Source: Pagrus major
Lineage: Eukaryota; Chordata; Actinopteri; Spariformes; Sparidae
DNA length: 64,000 nt
Assembly (NCBI RefSeq): GCF_040436345.1
Contig: NC_133230.1
Coordinates: forward strand, 3,493,297-3,557,296
Direction: 5' to 3'
Part shown: piece by piece, positions 48,901 to 62,700 of the stretch
How positions within the stretch are numbered: the stretch's first letter is position 1
Layout: every line of letters begins with the position of its first letter
Position numbers and translations under genes: made by a program
The notes under the pieces: model-generated
Database searches by the model: none
What the model was told of the DNA's origin: nothing
The model's input: only the letters and a program-made list of their open reading frames with translations

Positions 48901-50904
48901 GGATAAACCAGTCAGATCTAAAACTGACTTTTCACAGGAGTTTTGGTTTAAATATAAAAAAGAAGCTGTTGTTTTTGAGCTGAAATGATAAGTTGATTAA
49001 CAGATCAACAGTAAATTAATCTGCAGCTGTTTTGATTAAAAATGTAAGTAAAAAATCACAAACTGCTCAAATGTGAGGATTTTACTGTTTTCACTATTAT
49101 CTACTATTTTAAACTAAATATTTTTACTTTTAAGACTGTTGGTCGAACAAAAAAAGACATTTGAAGACGTCACTTTCAGGTGAGAGAAATTGTAACAGGT
49201 ACTCTGAGATTTTAGAGACAAACTAAAACAGACTTTTCTTTGAAAAAGTTTGAATTTTTTTTCACAGATTTTTTTTCCACAAATTTTTAGAGGTTTTTTG
49301 AAATTTTTTCAGACGTATTTTTTTTTATCAGTTTTCACTTTTTCCTTGAAAAAGTTAGATTTTTTTTCCGTCTGTGAAAAAAAAAATCACATTTTTTTTC
49401 TTTCAAAAAGTTTGAATTTAGGAAAATTTTGGAAGATTTTGGAAAATGTTGGAAAAAATTCAAACTTTTTCAAAGAAAAAGTGAAAACTGATTAAAAAAA
49501 ATATAAGTTTGAAACAGACCAAAAAATTATCCAGGAGAATTTTTTATTATCTTTTCATGTGTGAAACTGAGTGAACATTTTTCACACACGTTATCTTTAA
49601 AATGTCGTTGTTCTGTATAAACATTTTCATTATCAATAATCAATGATTTGGTCCGTAAACATTTTGAAAATTAGTAAAAACAACAACAACAACAACAGGT
49701 CAATGAATTTATTGTTTCAGCTGTAGTCTGCTGGATAAACCAGTAAGATCTAAAACTGACTTTTTAAGACTTTTTACAGGAGTTTGAGTAGAAATATAAT
49801 TTCAAACTTTTTTTTCTTTAAAAAAGTTTGAGTTTTGAAAAGTTTTGGAAAAATTCTAACTTTTTCAAAAACTTAAAAAAAAAATAAAAAAATTTGTTTT
49901 TTAAAATTTCCGGAAAAAATATACAAATTCAAACTTTTTCAAAGAAAAAGTGAAAACTGATAAAAGATAAGTCTGAAACAGACAAAAAAGTTTCCAGGAG
50001 AATTTTTTTGGCTTCTTTTCATCTGTGAAAAAAAGTTCGAATTTTGGAAAGTTCTTGAAAATTTTGGAAAAAAAAAAAACTTTTTCAAAAACTTTCCAAA
50101 AAAATAGATTTTTTTTTGAAAAATTCTGAGAAAAAAAATCAAAATTCAGTAAAAATATCACAAACTGCTAAAAGAAGCCAAAAAAATATCCTGGAAACCT
50201 TTTTTTTTTGTATTTTGTGTTTTTTTTTTCATTGAAAAAGTTTGAATTTTTTTCACAGATGGAAAAAATTCCAACATTTTTAGAAGTTTTTTGAAAATTT
50301 TTCACTTATTTTCAGTTTTCACTATTTCTTTGAAAAAGTTTGAATTTTGAAAAAAAATGGGGAAAAAGTGGAACATTTTGGGAAAAAATATTTTAAATAA
50401 TTTTTTTGAAATTTTTTGGGGAAGAAAAGAAAAAAAAACTGAAAACTTTTTCAAAGAAAAATAAGTCTGAATCAGACAAAAAAAAAAAAAAAAAAAAATC
50501 TAGGAAAATGTATTTTTCCCTTTTCATGTGTGAAACCGAGTGAACATTTTTCACACACGTTATCTTTAAATATAAGTTATTGTACTGTATAAACATTTTC
50601 ATTATCAATAATCAATGATTTGGTCCGTAAACATTTTGAAAATTAGTAAAGTCATTTTATGTTTTAATTAAACATTTTAAAACAAGTCTCCAGCTACTTC
50701 AGTTGTTTAGGAGAAAGCTGCAACCCTGTTTTGCCATGAAGCTCCAGAAATGTTTTGTGGACGAGACTTCACCCAGCAATGAAAACTCAAAACATTATCT
50801 TCTCACCACCGTGCTGATGCCGACTGAAAGTAGGGTCGACTGCTCCTTTAAAGAAATGTAAACTTTCACACAAGGTAAATATAAAGTAAAGATCAGCGCT
50901 GGAC

Positions 50905-53767
50905 GACAGTCGAGGCATGTTTGGTCACTTTTTATTGCACGATTCAACAGACGTGAGATCCTGCACAAAAGTGTTTCAGCACTGCATCAAGAAAAAAAAC
51001 AAAAACAAACAAAAACATACAATGTCAGAGAAATTGTATGATATTTACAAATAGATGCATCACTATTACCACTTATACATTATGTACATATTAGTCTCTG
51101 GTTTACTATGACAGTAGTTACAGAAGGAAACCCCTACGCACACAATAACACTTGAGCTCTACAGGGAATTACAGTGCTTATAAAAATAACTGGCTGAACT
51201 ACATTCACTCAACACAAGGTTAGGATACACACAAAGTCGAAAATACTCGTACGAGACTCGCTGCACCTCTTGGACATGTCCCATTCACACGCCCTGGGAA
51301 AAATGAAAAAGACAAAACAAAAAAAAGGTGCAGATATATAAAAAAATAAAATAAAAAAATGGCCTCCTGTTGCGTCTGTACAACTGATTTTTTTGTAGAA
51401 ACTGTAAAGAAAAAAGCACCGATGGCGGCTTTACAGTCCGAAAACAAGCCGCCTGTTTGTAGAGAGTCTGAAGATGAAACTTGTCAAACATGAAATAAAA
51501 AAGCAGGAGATGTGTTTGTGTTTGTAGCCTCGTGAACGACACAATAAACGAGGCAGATGATTAACTCTTGATGCAGAACAGACTTAAATATAACAGCTAA
51601 ATTTGACAAGCATACAATAATCACTGATGGCCAAACTGGCTTCTCCCAATTTGTGAAAGAACTACGACGGCCATCTTTTTCTCAACCTGCATCATGCATC
51701 ATCAGTGGGCGTCTGAAATGGTGTCAAAGCTGCTAGTGTGGCGGCCATTTTAGGACATTTCAGACTCAGTTTTTCAAGTCTCAGATCTACATATTTTAAT
51801 AACAGCTCCGGTCTGTTGGACATCTGTTAGGCTCATCACCTCAGGGCACACGTAGGGACACAGGAAATCAGTTTGGGGGATCAAACACACGTCTGCTATT
51901 GGTTGTGGCAGCGACTTTGCTGCTTTAAGTTTTACTTATGTGACCGTTCCCTTAAAATAGATGTGCTGATAGTGAACGTACGAGTCGTTTAGTATCGACA
52001 TCATCAGTCATCGATCGCAAATACATTAAACAAGTTAGCTTCTCACACACAAATTTAGTGAAACTGTCTCCAGCTTTAGCTTGTTAATGCTTCATCATGT
52101 AATCAATCTACATTTTCCAAAGTTATGAGCCTCAGTAGATCAGACTGGATCTGTTACAGTAGCACACCAACACTGGGAAGATCAGCATAAAATTCTAGAT
52201 GGCGGTAAGACTGCAGAGGTGGTCCCAAAAAAAGTGTATTGACATTATTTTTTCACCATAATCTGAGATTTAAAGACCAACAAATTAGAGGCCAGAGTCA
52301 GAATTTCTAGAAAAAATACTTTAGTTGGGGATCAATATGTTAGTTTAGTAGACAACAAATCAAAACCAGAAATTACAGCGACTTCAATCGGCATAAAGGC
52401 AGCGTTAGCGATGAAGTCTGACATGTCCCAAAATGGCCACCGTACTCTATAGTTTTCTAAACTTTCTTTGTTATGCTTCACGTCTAGTACACATATGAAA
52501 TATTCACCAGAAATTGCAGTTACAAGTTGTTAGCCAGTGTGCCGTTAGCCTGTGTCTAAGTCAACAACAGGCAGGATGCAGTTTAGAGACTAAAAACCTC
52601 CTGAGGAATAAAAAAGTCGAGGTCTTTCTTTTACAACCTGATCAACTATCAATAAAACGCCCGGCCAGCAACACTGAAAGACCTTCAGACTTTGAATCAG
52701 CATGACTTGTACAGTTATACATGATAAAATCTTTGTACCTTTAAGATTTCAGATACTTCAGTGGAAAAATAAACAGCACCTTTAAGGTTCGGATTCAAAA
52801 CTAGGCTTAGAGAAACGTTCAAGAAGATCTCCCGTTTTCCTTCATTTAAACATCGAGCAGAGAGCGTTCAAGACCTCCCAGTAGTGTTTTTACGTCAGGC
52901 GGCTGTTTAAAAGCGCCCTCGGTGTTATACTTTCTGTAATCCCTCGTTCTCTGGACAGGCAGGTTTGTGTTGCCATCGTTCAGCATGCCGATATTATAAA
53001 AAAAGATCAAATCTAAACAGTAAAACTGAGCTAAAACAAAATAACAGGTTGTAAAATATTAAACAAAATGTCTACAGTTAAATGTAACCTATGGCTACGA
53101 AACAGAAGAAAAGAGGTCATCTGAGGCCTATCCATAGTGTCTTCGATATTACATCTGGCATATATACACTATATATAAAAATAAAAACAATCCATTTGGC
53201 AACCTGTTTGATGTCTTACACTATTCCAGTAATCATAATTTTGGTCTTTGATATACACATATATAGATATAGCTATAAAACTCTGCTGTTCAAGATCATC
53301 CGTGTTGAGAGAAAAAGGGGCTGACTGAGATTCAAGTTAGCAGACGGTGACGCTCGGCTGCAGAAACAAACTGGTTTCTTTTGTTATCAGGAAAATAAAA
53401 CGGTGAAACTAAATTTAAAATAAAGCCGTTTGTTTGGTGGAATTTAAGCCGAAGTTTCCTGACCTGCACTCGCGCCGCTGCGTTGTGCTTTACCACAGAT
53501 GGTTCGCCTCAGTGCAGACAAGAGAAAAACAAAACCTGAAAATCTTAAAAAATAAAAAATATGACGTGTTGGAGCAGTGAGCTGGAGGCGGTTGCCGAGC
53601 ATGTGAGAGATCAGCGGCGTTCCCTGATGACGAAGATGTACAGTGCCTTGGTTCTTGTGATTTTTGTTGACGACAGTACGAGGGGTTTTTATTTGTTCAT
53701 GAACGGGGGGAAGCAGGTGTCAGAGTCTAGTTTGGTCTTCCGGCTCTCTGAGAGGTCAAAGGTCACT
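50905..53767 (-). other. nsd2: Probable 3' UTR of nsd2
   Basis: Downstream of the stop on the minus strand lie 2.8 kb of AT-rich, non-coding sequence with no repeat-array motifs. The signal AATAAA on the minus strand (TTTATT at 50931-50936) lies exactly where unique sequence meets the array. NSD2 messages in vertebrates have long 3' UTRs, so the extent is plausible. A nearer signal could also be used. The open frames at 51220-51542 and 53091-53324 look incidental. Confidence 0.5.
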
Positions 53768-56700
53768 TCAGGCCTCTGCTGCTTTCCTCTTGGAGCCCTT
53801 CGTTTTGGCTTCGGCTCCCTCTGCCTTCCTGGAGCCTTTAGGACGGCTGGCGGCGGCGGCAGTAGTGGCGGTCGTTGGATTCGTCTCGGAGTCGACGTCT
53901 TGATCCTGGCCGTCCGGTCCTTCGAGCTCGTCGTGCTCCAGACAGCACAGCTGTCCTGTGGCAGGCCAGGGACGCAGCGCCCCCTCCTGGTGAGCCTTGC
54001 AGAAGGAGTTGGGGCAGAGCTGGCAGAAGGCCTCTGAGTTTTTCCCGCAGACGTCACAATGGTGCCAGGGGCAGTCCCAGCGGCCTGCAGGGAGGACGAG
54101 TGATGTGGACATAAAGGTCAGAACACAGAATCTGAAGTCATAAATAACAACCGGTGAATTAACTCACGGCGCAAAGACGTAAAGCGCCGAAAGCAGAATT
54201 TAAATAAATGCAGATACAAGCAGAAAAACATTTAATTACAAAGACACACCCAAACCTTGGTTAATTATTAGGAAACGTGTAAATGTAGTTAACTCTGGGA
54301 GCAGCAGGTTGCACCAAACCTAGTATGACATTTTATAACTTTAAGGGCTGGGACATCATCAGGGTGTCTGCAGGTATCACACTTCAGGCATTTCTTACCA
54401 AAGGGTCTCTTGGTGAGGTTCAGGCAGGACAGGTGATAAGCTTTGGTGCAGGTCTTCTTGTCACAGAGCACCAGCTGACCTCCGTCCCCGCAGCGGAAAC
54501 ACTCGTCGTCAGACTTCTTCTTTCCCTCAGATTTCCTCTTTTTATACTTTCTCTTCACCCTCTTCCCTTTTGGCTCGGCTGTTTGGCCGTTGGAGTTCTG
54601 CAGAGGAAAAAACACCGGGTCAGGATGAATCTGATCAATGCTGCGTGGAACTCTAACGTCTATGGATAAACGGTTCTGATGTAACTGAACCTGCCTCGAC
54701 AACTTCACATCTCAACTCAAGTCTTTCAAACTTCTGGAAACACCTGGACATGTGACATCATCTCTGATCCACAGATACATTCAAATAACGAAAATATATA
54801 ACCAAAAAAAAAAGAAGCATTTTCCATCAATGATCCAAAAGTAGGACCACAAATACAAGAACCTGGTTTAGTTTCAGACATGAATCAAGGTCGGTAACTC
54901 TTACAACAACATCAACACAACCAAAACATTTCCGAAGACTTGTGGTAACCCTACACAATTTCAACACAAGCCTGCAGGTGTGACGCTCACCTTCGGTCGA
55001 TCACCAAGAAAACCGCTACAGTTTGGAGCATCGCAGCGACAGACGGTCTTCTCATTCCCGAGACAATCCAGGTTGTAATTAAAGGTCAGCTCAGTACCTG
55101 AAAAACAAAACAAAAATGCAAATCAGGAAAGTGTCCATCTCATACTTTTGTTTTAAAAGTAATAATTCTTAAGGCACGTGGGAGGAGTCTCGTTTGTCTC
55201 ACCTACGGGGATGTCACAGACGGCGAACAGGCCGACCCGAGTGTCGCCGTTCACCGTCCACTTCTGCGTCTCACAGTTGGGCTGACAGCTGTGGTTCATG
55301 AAGCGAGAGTAGTTTCCCTTCGGACCAGCGTCGATGATCCGGTCCTTCAGAAGATCAACAGATTCTGAGTTAGTGACAGCGCCAGTCTCTTTAACTTATA
55401 CTTTTTATCATTTGCAGATTGTATTACCACAGTTTCCTATATAATCATTACAACTGCTCATTATATTATCTATGCAGCTGAGGTTGTGTTTGTAGTATTG
55501 ACTACTGTAATGTTACAGTTGTCTGTACTGCAACATTCCCAATGCAATACCAGTCTGTTTCTCTTGCTCCCAGTAGAAAAGGTGCTGCTGCAGAGAACGC
55601 AGCACCCCGATACTCTGTGGAGCAAAAAGTACTTCCCATTTTCTAGTTTCTAGGCCACTCACCTTGTCGATGGTGAGCATGTAGAAATCTGTGATGTTGT
55701 TCTCCTGGGCGTACTTGATCCTCGCCCTGCACTCCTCCTCGTCTATCAGCTCTCCGATGTACTCGTTCACAAACTCGCCCTGTTTGAGAAACGTCAACAT
55801 CAGACCAGCGACGACTTGATACTAGAAATGTCTGGAGCCGATCCGCAAGGACTTCCGACGACCCAGGTGTTTTTTTTGTGTTAGCTTAACCTTGAAGTTT
55901 GCCGTTTGTTCTTCTGTTACCATGCACATTAGCCCCACTGAACGATTAAACCCGTCTCCTCACCTTCTTGATGTCCCGCAGATTGATCAGGCCCCAGCCC
56001 TTGCCGGGCGTCTTGATGATCTTGGTGTCGGGGTAGAGACGTTTGGTGAAGTCCTGGTTACAGCAGCGCTCCCCGCTGGGACACACCTGAGGGTGGCACT
56101 CGTACTGCAGCATGCGGTTCAGACACTCGGACTCGAACCCGCACGGCCTCTCGTCCGTCGGCTTGCAGTTACACTTGGGGATCTCAGAGATGTCTGCGGT
56201 GTAGACCTGAACCCTTCCGAAGGGTTTGTTAACCTGACAGAAGTAAAAACAACAAAGTTCATCGTTTATTCATGAGTTTAGAGTCCTCTTCTCATGTATC
56301 AATTGTGTTTGTATCTTTAAAACTGCAACTGAACAGCGAAACAAAAGCAAAAATATGCAAACAAAGAGATTACAGACCTTGATAAATTTATACGGGGGTG
56401 GTTTTCGGCTGTTCTGTTGTGCTTCTTTAGCCTCTCGTTTTATCTTTATCTCCTTGAATCGAGCTTCAGCCTCCAACAGAGCTGAGAAGACAAGACAACA
56501 AAAGGTCATCACATCTCGTTTCCTCTGTGGAAACATTCAACTGAACATTGAGCTTAAGATGAGGCTTACAAATAAACGTTGCAGTAGTTTGTTTAACGCA
56601 ACAAGAGGGTTTATAACTACATAAAATGTGTAGTTAACAATATTGTTTGGGTTATTTTACAGACTTCTGTGCAACTTCCACACTACTTCAAACCTGAAAA

Positions 56701-59700
56701 TGTCTAGTTCAGTACACTTTCTAAAAATCATTATGGAAACTGAATAAAACATTTAATTCCAGGCAGTAGATCTTCACCATTCTTGAAGACTTTGCCGATG
56801 CCGTTCCTCTGGTGCTTGCTGCCTCTGTCTCCCTCCATGTACGGAAACACTCGGCCCTGATGAGTCCAGAAATAGTCCTTAGAGCCGAAGAAGAAGACGG
56901 GGAACTCTCCGATCTCATGTCGAAGGTGCTGGATGTTGGTGGGGATGTTTCTGGGGTGGTGGATCTCTGCAGGCCACCATCTGAGGCGGAAAAATTGAGG
57001 AGCACGTAGGAGTTATTTATTGAACGTCGAGGTCAAACAAGAAAAAAACTGCAGCAGTACTGAATCAAGAAACAGTTTCTTTCACCTGTATGTTCCCAGT
57101 TTGACCCAGATGATGTCCCTGTATTTCGGTTTCTTTCCAGCCCGGCAGTCGTTGCAGAACCAGCTCCCATCAGGCATAGCGATGTTAAGACAGTCGGGGT
57201 GAAAAGCTGCCGGACAGGATTCACAGCACAGCAGCTGCCCTCCTGCAAAACAAAGGGAGACTGAATTAAAACCCGAGTGTGGAAAAACTTTACACTAATT
57301 ACAGCTGAGTCATCTGCACAAGAGCAATAAAATCGAGCACAACAAAAGAAGTCGGACAAGCGGCTCAAAAAACTCCCACTCGTTAAATCGACCCCACACA
57401 AACAGAAATGTAATTGAAGTTAAAGTTATTTTCTGGAGCACAACAACAGAACATAACTCCCATCTGACTTTACAGCTGTCTCTGCAAAACTGGCTTCGAT
57501 TTGGGAGTTCAGCATTTCCTCAGATTTTCAGTAGCAGCAGTTTTGTGTGATTAAGAGTTTCACATCCGCCCTGCGGCAGCTCCAGCACAGTCTGCTGTGC
57601 AAAAATTAATTTTCTCACACAGATTAAGGAGATATTGATCACTTTCAGACTACACTTGGAGGAATATCTGGAAAATATATAACCTTTAAAATCTCTTTGT
57701 CTGTTGAGTCATTACATCATGTTAGAGCAGGATTGCCTGCAGTGTTTGAAAGCAGAGGTGGAACACTGCACCTTACATAAAACCCACTTACATAATACAA
57801 AATTAATTCAATATGAATTTTTAAAAAAAAGGTATAATCCAACACAGCATACCGTCATACTTTTTTGTATTAGTGTGGCGCTCGTTCTTGCTGCCATCTC
57901 CAAACTAAAATCTCAGCTGTTAATTCTACAAAATTAAAATAAATAAACACACTTCCTACAACTAGAAACTATATGACAGAGAAGGATAAGAAGCAAACCT
58001 TTGGAGCAGACGAAGCACCAGCTGACGTTGACATGACTGTGGTGGCTGTAGGCCTTCTTGGCGTTGAAGTGGTTGGTGCAGATGATGGCGCTGTTGGTGA
58101 TCATTTCACTGCCTGCAGCCACACACAGGTCACCCACGTGGTACGCGACAGGGCAGCGCAGGCAACGCATCAACCTGCCTACAGTTCAGAGAGCGAGAGA
58201 GAGAAAATATTATGTTTCCAGATGATAAGGATGATGCGTTTCCTTTACAGTTATCAAAATGGAATTTTTGTGTGGGCAGGACATTTATGAGTCAACTGTC
58301 CAACTGCAGAACTGAAGTTTCATCTGCCAGAGGTAAGTGAAACTGCTCTTATATATTACGATATAAACAAGAAAATTAGTCATTCTTAAACTTTAAACGA
58401 GTGCATTTGATCCTTAACTGATGCCAGGATTGAACTCAAGTCAAAGCACTAATTGTAAAAGGTCTCTACAGTAAAAATGAGACGCATTCAGTGCTGCACA
58501 GCCTCACCTTTGGTGGCCTTGTGCTTGGTACGGGAGCCGTAGTGGCAGCCCAGGCAGGTGTGCAGCGGACAGCGGAAGCCCTTGTTGTCGAACACAGTGA
58601 GGGGGTTGAGGCGGATGCACGCCTCGTGGTAAAACTTGCCGCAGTGTTGTACGTGGCAGCGACGCACATCGCCCTCCGACTGCTTACAGTGGAAACACGA
58701 GTGTTTTCCTGAGGAGAAATGCAGCAATGATTGATCAGATTCATATAATTGTAAACTGATTAACTTAAAAAATATCTTGTTGTTTTAACATTTGGTCAGA
58801 AAAAACTACCACAAAACAAAAATAAACATTTTTCATGTGGCATGATGTCATTTGCCTATATTACGCATAGATTGGTCATAAAGAAAAACAAATTAATACA
58901 TAAGTAACAATTAGCTGTAAATAAAAGGGGACAGTTACACCTTCCCATCCAAGTGGCTGACATTGTGTCACAGTCGAGAAGTGATCGAGTGCAGCGAGAG
59001 AAGGTCACTTATCAGATAAAATAACTGCTCACCTGTGCTGCACTCCTGACACAGCAGCTTCTCGTCAGGTTTGAGTGACAGATCGAGACAGTGGAGGTGA
59101 AACATCCCACAGCACTGGCCTTCACACGGGACCAAGTCCTCACCAGCCTGCTCACACATCTGCAGGAAAAAAAAAATAATACACCCATCAAAACATGAGC
59201 AGAGACTGATCAATGACCCACGTGTCCAAGAGAGTTTTAGTGGCACCTTGTATATTTTTACGGGCCCAGCAGCCCAAAAACGTTTTTTTATGCATAGATG
59301 GAAAAGTGAAAGAAGGAACATGATGGTATTTGTTTTCTCAAGACATCTTCTGGTTCACTGTTCCTGCAATCCTGAAGGGCTGGATTGACTGGTTGCTCAC
59401 ACCGGGTGTTCTCACAAGAGAAGCGATACAGTGGGGCATCTTCAAGGGCTGAATGGGGGAAGCTGGTCGTGCCTGCTCGGCAGATAGGTTTGATTTTGTT
59501 CATGGCGTAAGAAAAAAGGCTTCATCAGTGGAGCTCCCATGCCACGATTCACCATGGCAACAGGTAGAGGCTCCACTTAAAGCCAGCGGACACGAGCTAT
59601 TAATGCATGTATATGCGGACTGTGCACTTCTATCTTTTAGCCGGGTCGGAGCGAATGTGGTCATAACAGTCACCAGGATACATTTGTATTTAAAGACGAA

Positions 59701-62700
59701 AGAGGCAGCATTTTCCAAGGAAATATCCCACATTTAAATAGTTTGAATTCAAATTAAAAACAGTAAAATGTCGAGGAGGCAGCCATACCTGGCAGACGCA
59801 CTCTTTCTTCCGTTCGCCCTTCTTCGTCCCGTCTAAACTGTCACTCGGAGAATCAGGACGTTCTTCACTCCCAGAGCCCTGCAGCGAACAAATGTGGTGA
59901 ACGATTACATAACTATACATTCACACTGTCTGCAACTGAAGTCCATTTACTGCCAACAGAACAGAGTGATTTTTTGTTCTCAAACAATACAAATATAAAC
60001 ATCTCAAAAATGATGCTCGAAGACAACTTTTACCATTAATAATAAACTTGTTTGATTATATTACTTGACCACATAAATTGCACTTGCAGGCTAAATAATA
60101 AAATAATCATTTAGCAACATCAGACGGCAAAAATTACAAGTTTATCTCAGACTGATCCGAGGTCATCCCCTCTCACCTCGGGATCAATGCAGAGCGAGGA
60201 CCGCCTCTTCTTCGCCTTGGAGGGCATGGCCTGGTTCTCTCCATCCCGTTTCCTTTTCCTCCTACGCTTTGGTTTCTCTGCGTCTTGGTCCTCTGTGAGA
60301 AGAAACAAAAAGGACAATGAAGGAGAGTATAGCCAGAACAAAATAGCTAGAATGTTGTGCAGTCGAGAGCGAGGATACTGCGGGAAAATCAGTGTTTTTA
60401 GATGTGAATTTAAAAGACAGTAGTTTACCAGTGAGGAGAGTGGTTGACTTTTTCCGTCGTCTCTTGGGTTCTTTCACGTCTTTGTCAGTTTTCTTCCTTC
60501 TTCTTTGCTTTTTCTCCGTTCCGTCTGAAGCGGTGGCCTGAGAAAATTTGAAGATAAACAAGATTTTTGTTGGGGAACAAACTTGTGGCTGCATTTTAAA
60601 CAAAGCTTCTCGTAAGAGGCTTATAATTTAGATTCTCCACAGCAGGGCCCACCACAATATCTGTTATTTTGCAAGAACAGGTGCAGTTTGGGATGTGAAA
60701 AAACTCACCTGTTTCTCAGCATCTTTGTTTGTTCTGCGTCTCTTCTTAGGCTGTGGACCTTTCTCTGCAGCAGCATCTGTTAATGGCCTTTTCTTCTTCC
60801 GCTCCCTCTTGACTAAAAACAAAATAGAGAAAAGGTCATCATCCTAATATTGCTTGGCCACAGATTTCTATCTGCTGTTAATCGTTACGGCAGGAAATGC
60901 TTAATGTGTTCAGGCAGCTTTTAGAGTCGACTGATGACTCATTTAAAAGCTTTCTCCCACTGTGTGGCGAGTAACTGGGCTGAAGAAATATACGAAAGGC
61001 CGAAATAAAAATAAATGACTCACCTGAGGAATCCGCCGTCTGCTCGTCTGGAGTCTTTTTCTTTCGCCTTCTCTTCACTTTATCACCTACAACAACAAAA
61101 GAGGACTCAGTTCCAGTAATTCAGCTATCAAGTGTCAGATAAGCAATCAATGGCCATTAAAACTGGGTGTTAGCCATTATCTTAGCGATATTAGTGATTT
61201 TTGTGCTGTGCGACAACCTTAAAAAGGCTACACGACTAATTCTAAGCATTTCTAAGCTTCAGTTTTATCAAGAATAAAGAAAAAAAATTCCACAATAAAC
61301 CAACCACTTCTCTATTTTACTAGCCACATATGGACTCCACAGTTCTGGTAAACACATACCAGCCACAGCCACATTTAACCAGCTCCTGACTAGTGTAGAT
61401 CTGCTGCACACGTTTCAACTTTCAACCAACCTGGAACTGAAACTGGAAGCGAGGCTGGCTCCAAAACATCTTCTGTCGAAGAAACAGGCTTGGATTTCCT
61501 TTTCCTCACAGGGGCAGAGGTGTTGTCCGTTGGAGATTTTTTCCTTCTCCTCACAGTCTTGGTGGTAGACTGAGCCTGTCGCGGTCTCCTCTTTTTCTTC
61601 TGAGGTATGACTGATTCAGCTTGTAAATCTGGTGCAGAAGTGGTGGGATCCTACGGAGAGAACAACAATAACCAAATGTATTAAATAAAAGCAGCTAAAA
61701 ACGTTCTCAGGCTGCCGAAACAGGACCACAGTATGAGCCTGTTTCCATTACAAAATGCTGCAGGTTCACACCTTGACTTTGTTGGAAAATTCACACAATT
61801 AAGTTGATATTGAAAGGTTAAAATATACAGTTAGTTGTGGGTTAATATGACTGTTTGTGTGGTGACGCTTTCTACCCTGGCTCTAATTCTTTACAGTTGT
61901 TGGTGGATCATTGACAAAATAAACTATACACTTGTTGTGAGGGGCTGAAAAGCTTTTTCTAGTGTGTTTTTCCACATGGCAACATAATCCCTTGTTAAAT
62001 CTGCACAAAAATGAAGTAAAAATTATGTACGACATACATTTTCCATAGGACATTAATTTTAGTGAGTTATCCAAACCTGTGAGTCTGGCTGCAGATGAAG
62101 CATTTCTTTGGAAGAAACAGCGTCGGTCAACAGGAAATCATTTAGATGGCCTTTGCCCCTTTTCTGCCAGTCTCCCATTTTGAGTTTAATTCTGGGTACT
62201 AGTGTCTTTTTCCCTGTTGAAGTGCTGTCTTGGGACTGAGGGGCGGCTGTGGGGTCGTTGGCAGGGTCCGCCAGCAGCAATGACAGATCCGGGCTAAGCC
62301 TGGAGCCCGTTTCCTGCTCCATCGCGTTGCACGGTTCTGGTTTCAGCTTCTCCATGATGTGTGGGTTCAGATGAGGGCCGTCATCATCATACAGAAACGC
62401 GAAGTTCGCCATGCGCTCATCCAGTGACATGCTGACGGCCTCCTTGGCCTGAATCACGCCCATGTTCCACTGAACCTGGAGTTTGCGGGGCACAGAGGGA
62501 GCCGTCTGCACGACACAAGGAGAAAACAGCAAGATTATATGACAAGTTATAAAAGACACAGTAGAGTGATGTTGGGGAACACGTGTTGCTACCGAGAAGA
62601 CCGCTTTAAACAAATACTAGGCCAATATTTAAAAACAAGATTTGCATACTTGATTAGATGCATGCGAGAGTCGTGTAGGAGAAGACTTGCAAACAAACAC

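Larger units (their letters stand above)
28544..50930. repeat. 22-kb AT-rich complex repeat array between jade1 and nsd2
   Basis: The array is made of imperfect units of about 0.8-2.9 kb. A landmark containing TGCTGGATAAAC recurs about 16 times (near 29490, 30310, 31160, 33190, 34600, 35630, 38050, 38770, 40130, 41950, 43330, 45020, 46320, 47700, 48900 and 49730). A unit contains, in order: a GTGTGAAAC/TTTTCACAC stem, TATAAACATTTTCATTATCA, an ACAACAACA microsatellite, the landmark, AAATGTGAGGATTTT, GAAGACGTCACTTTCAGGTG, GAAAATCTGCAGATTTATG, and a long inverted repeat of AAAGAAGC...CTTTGAAAAAGTTT with its complement. Some units add a 270-bp piece of the AAAGGAACAG element. All open frames inside are K-, F- and S-rich translations of these repeats. 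No gene is supported. Confidence 0.9.

Noticed and set aside
53561-54037. A plus-strand 158-residue open frame
   Set aside because: It is the antisense of the last nsd2 exon, which has a clear PHD-finger sequence on the minus strand.
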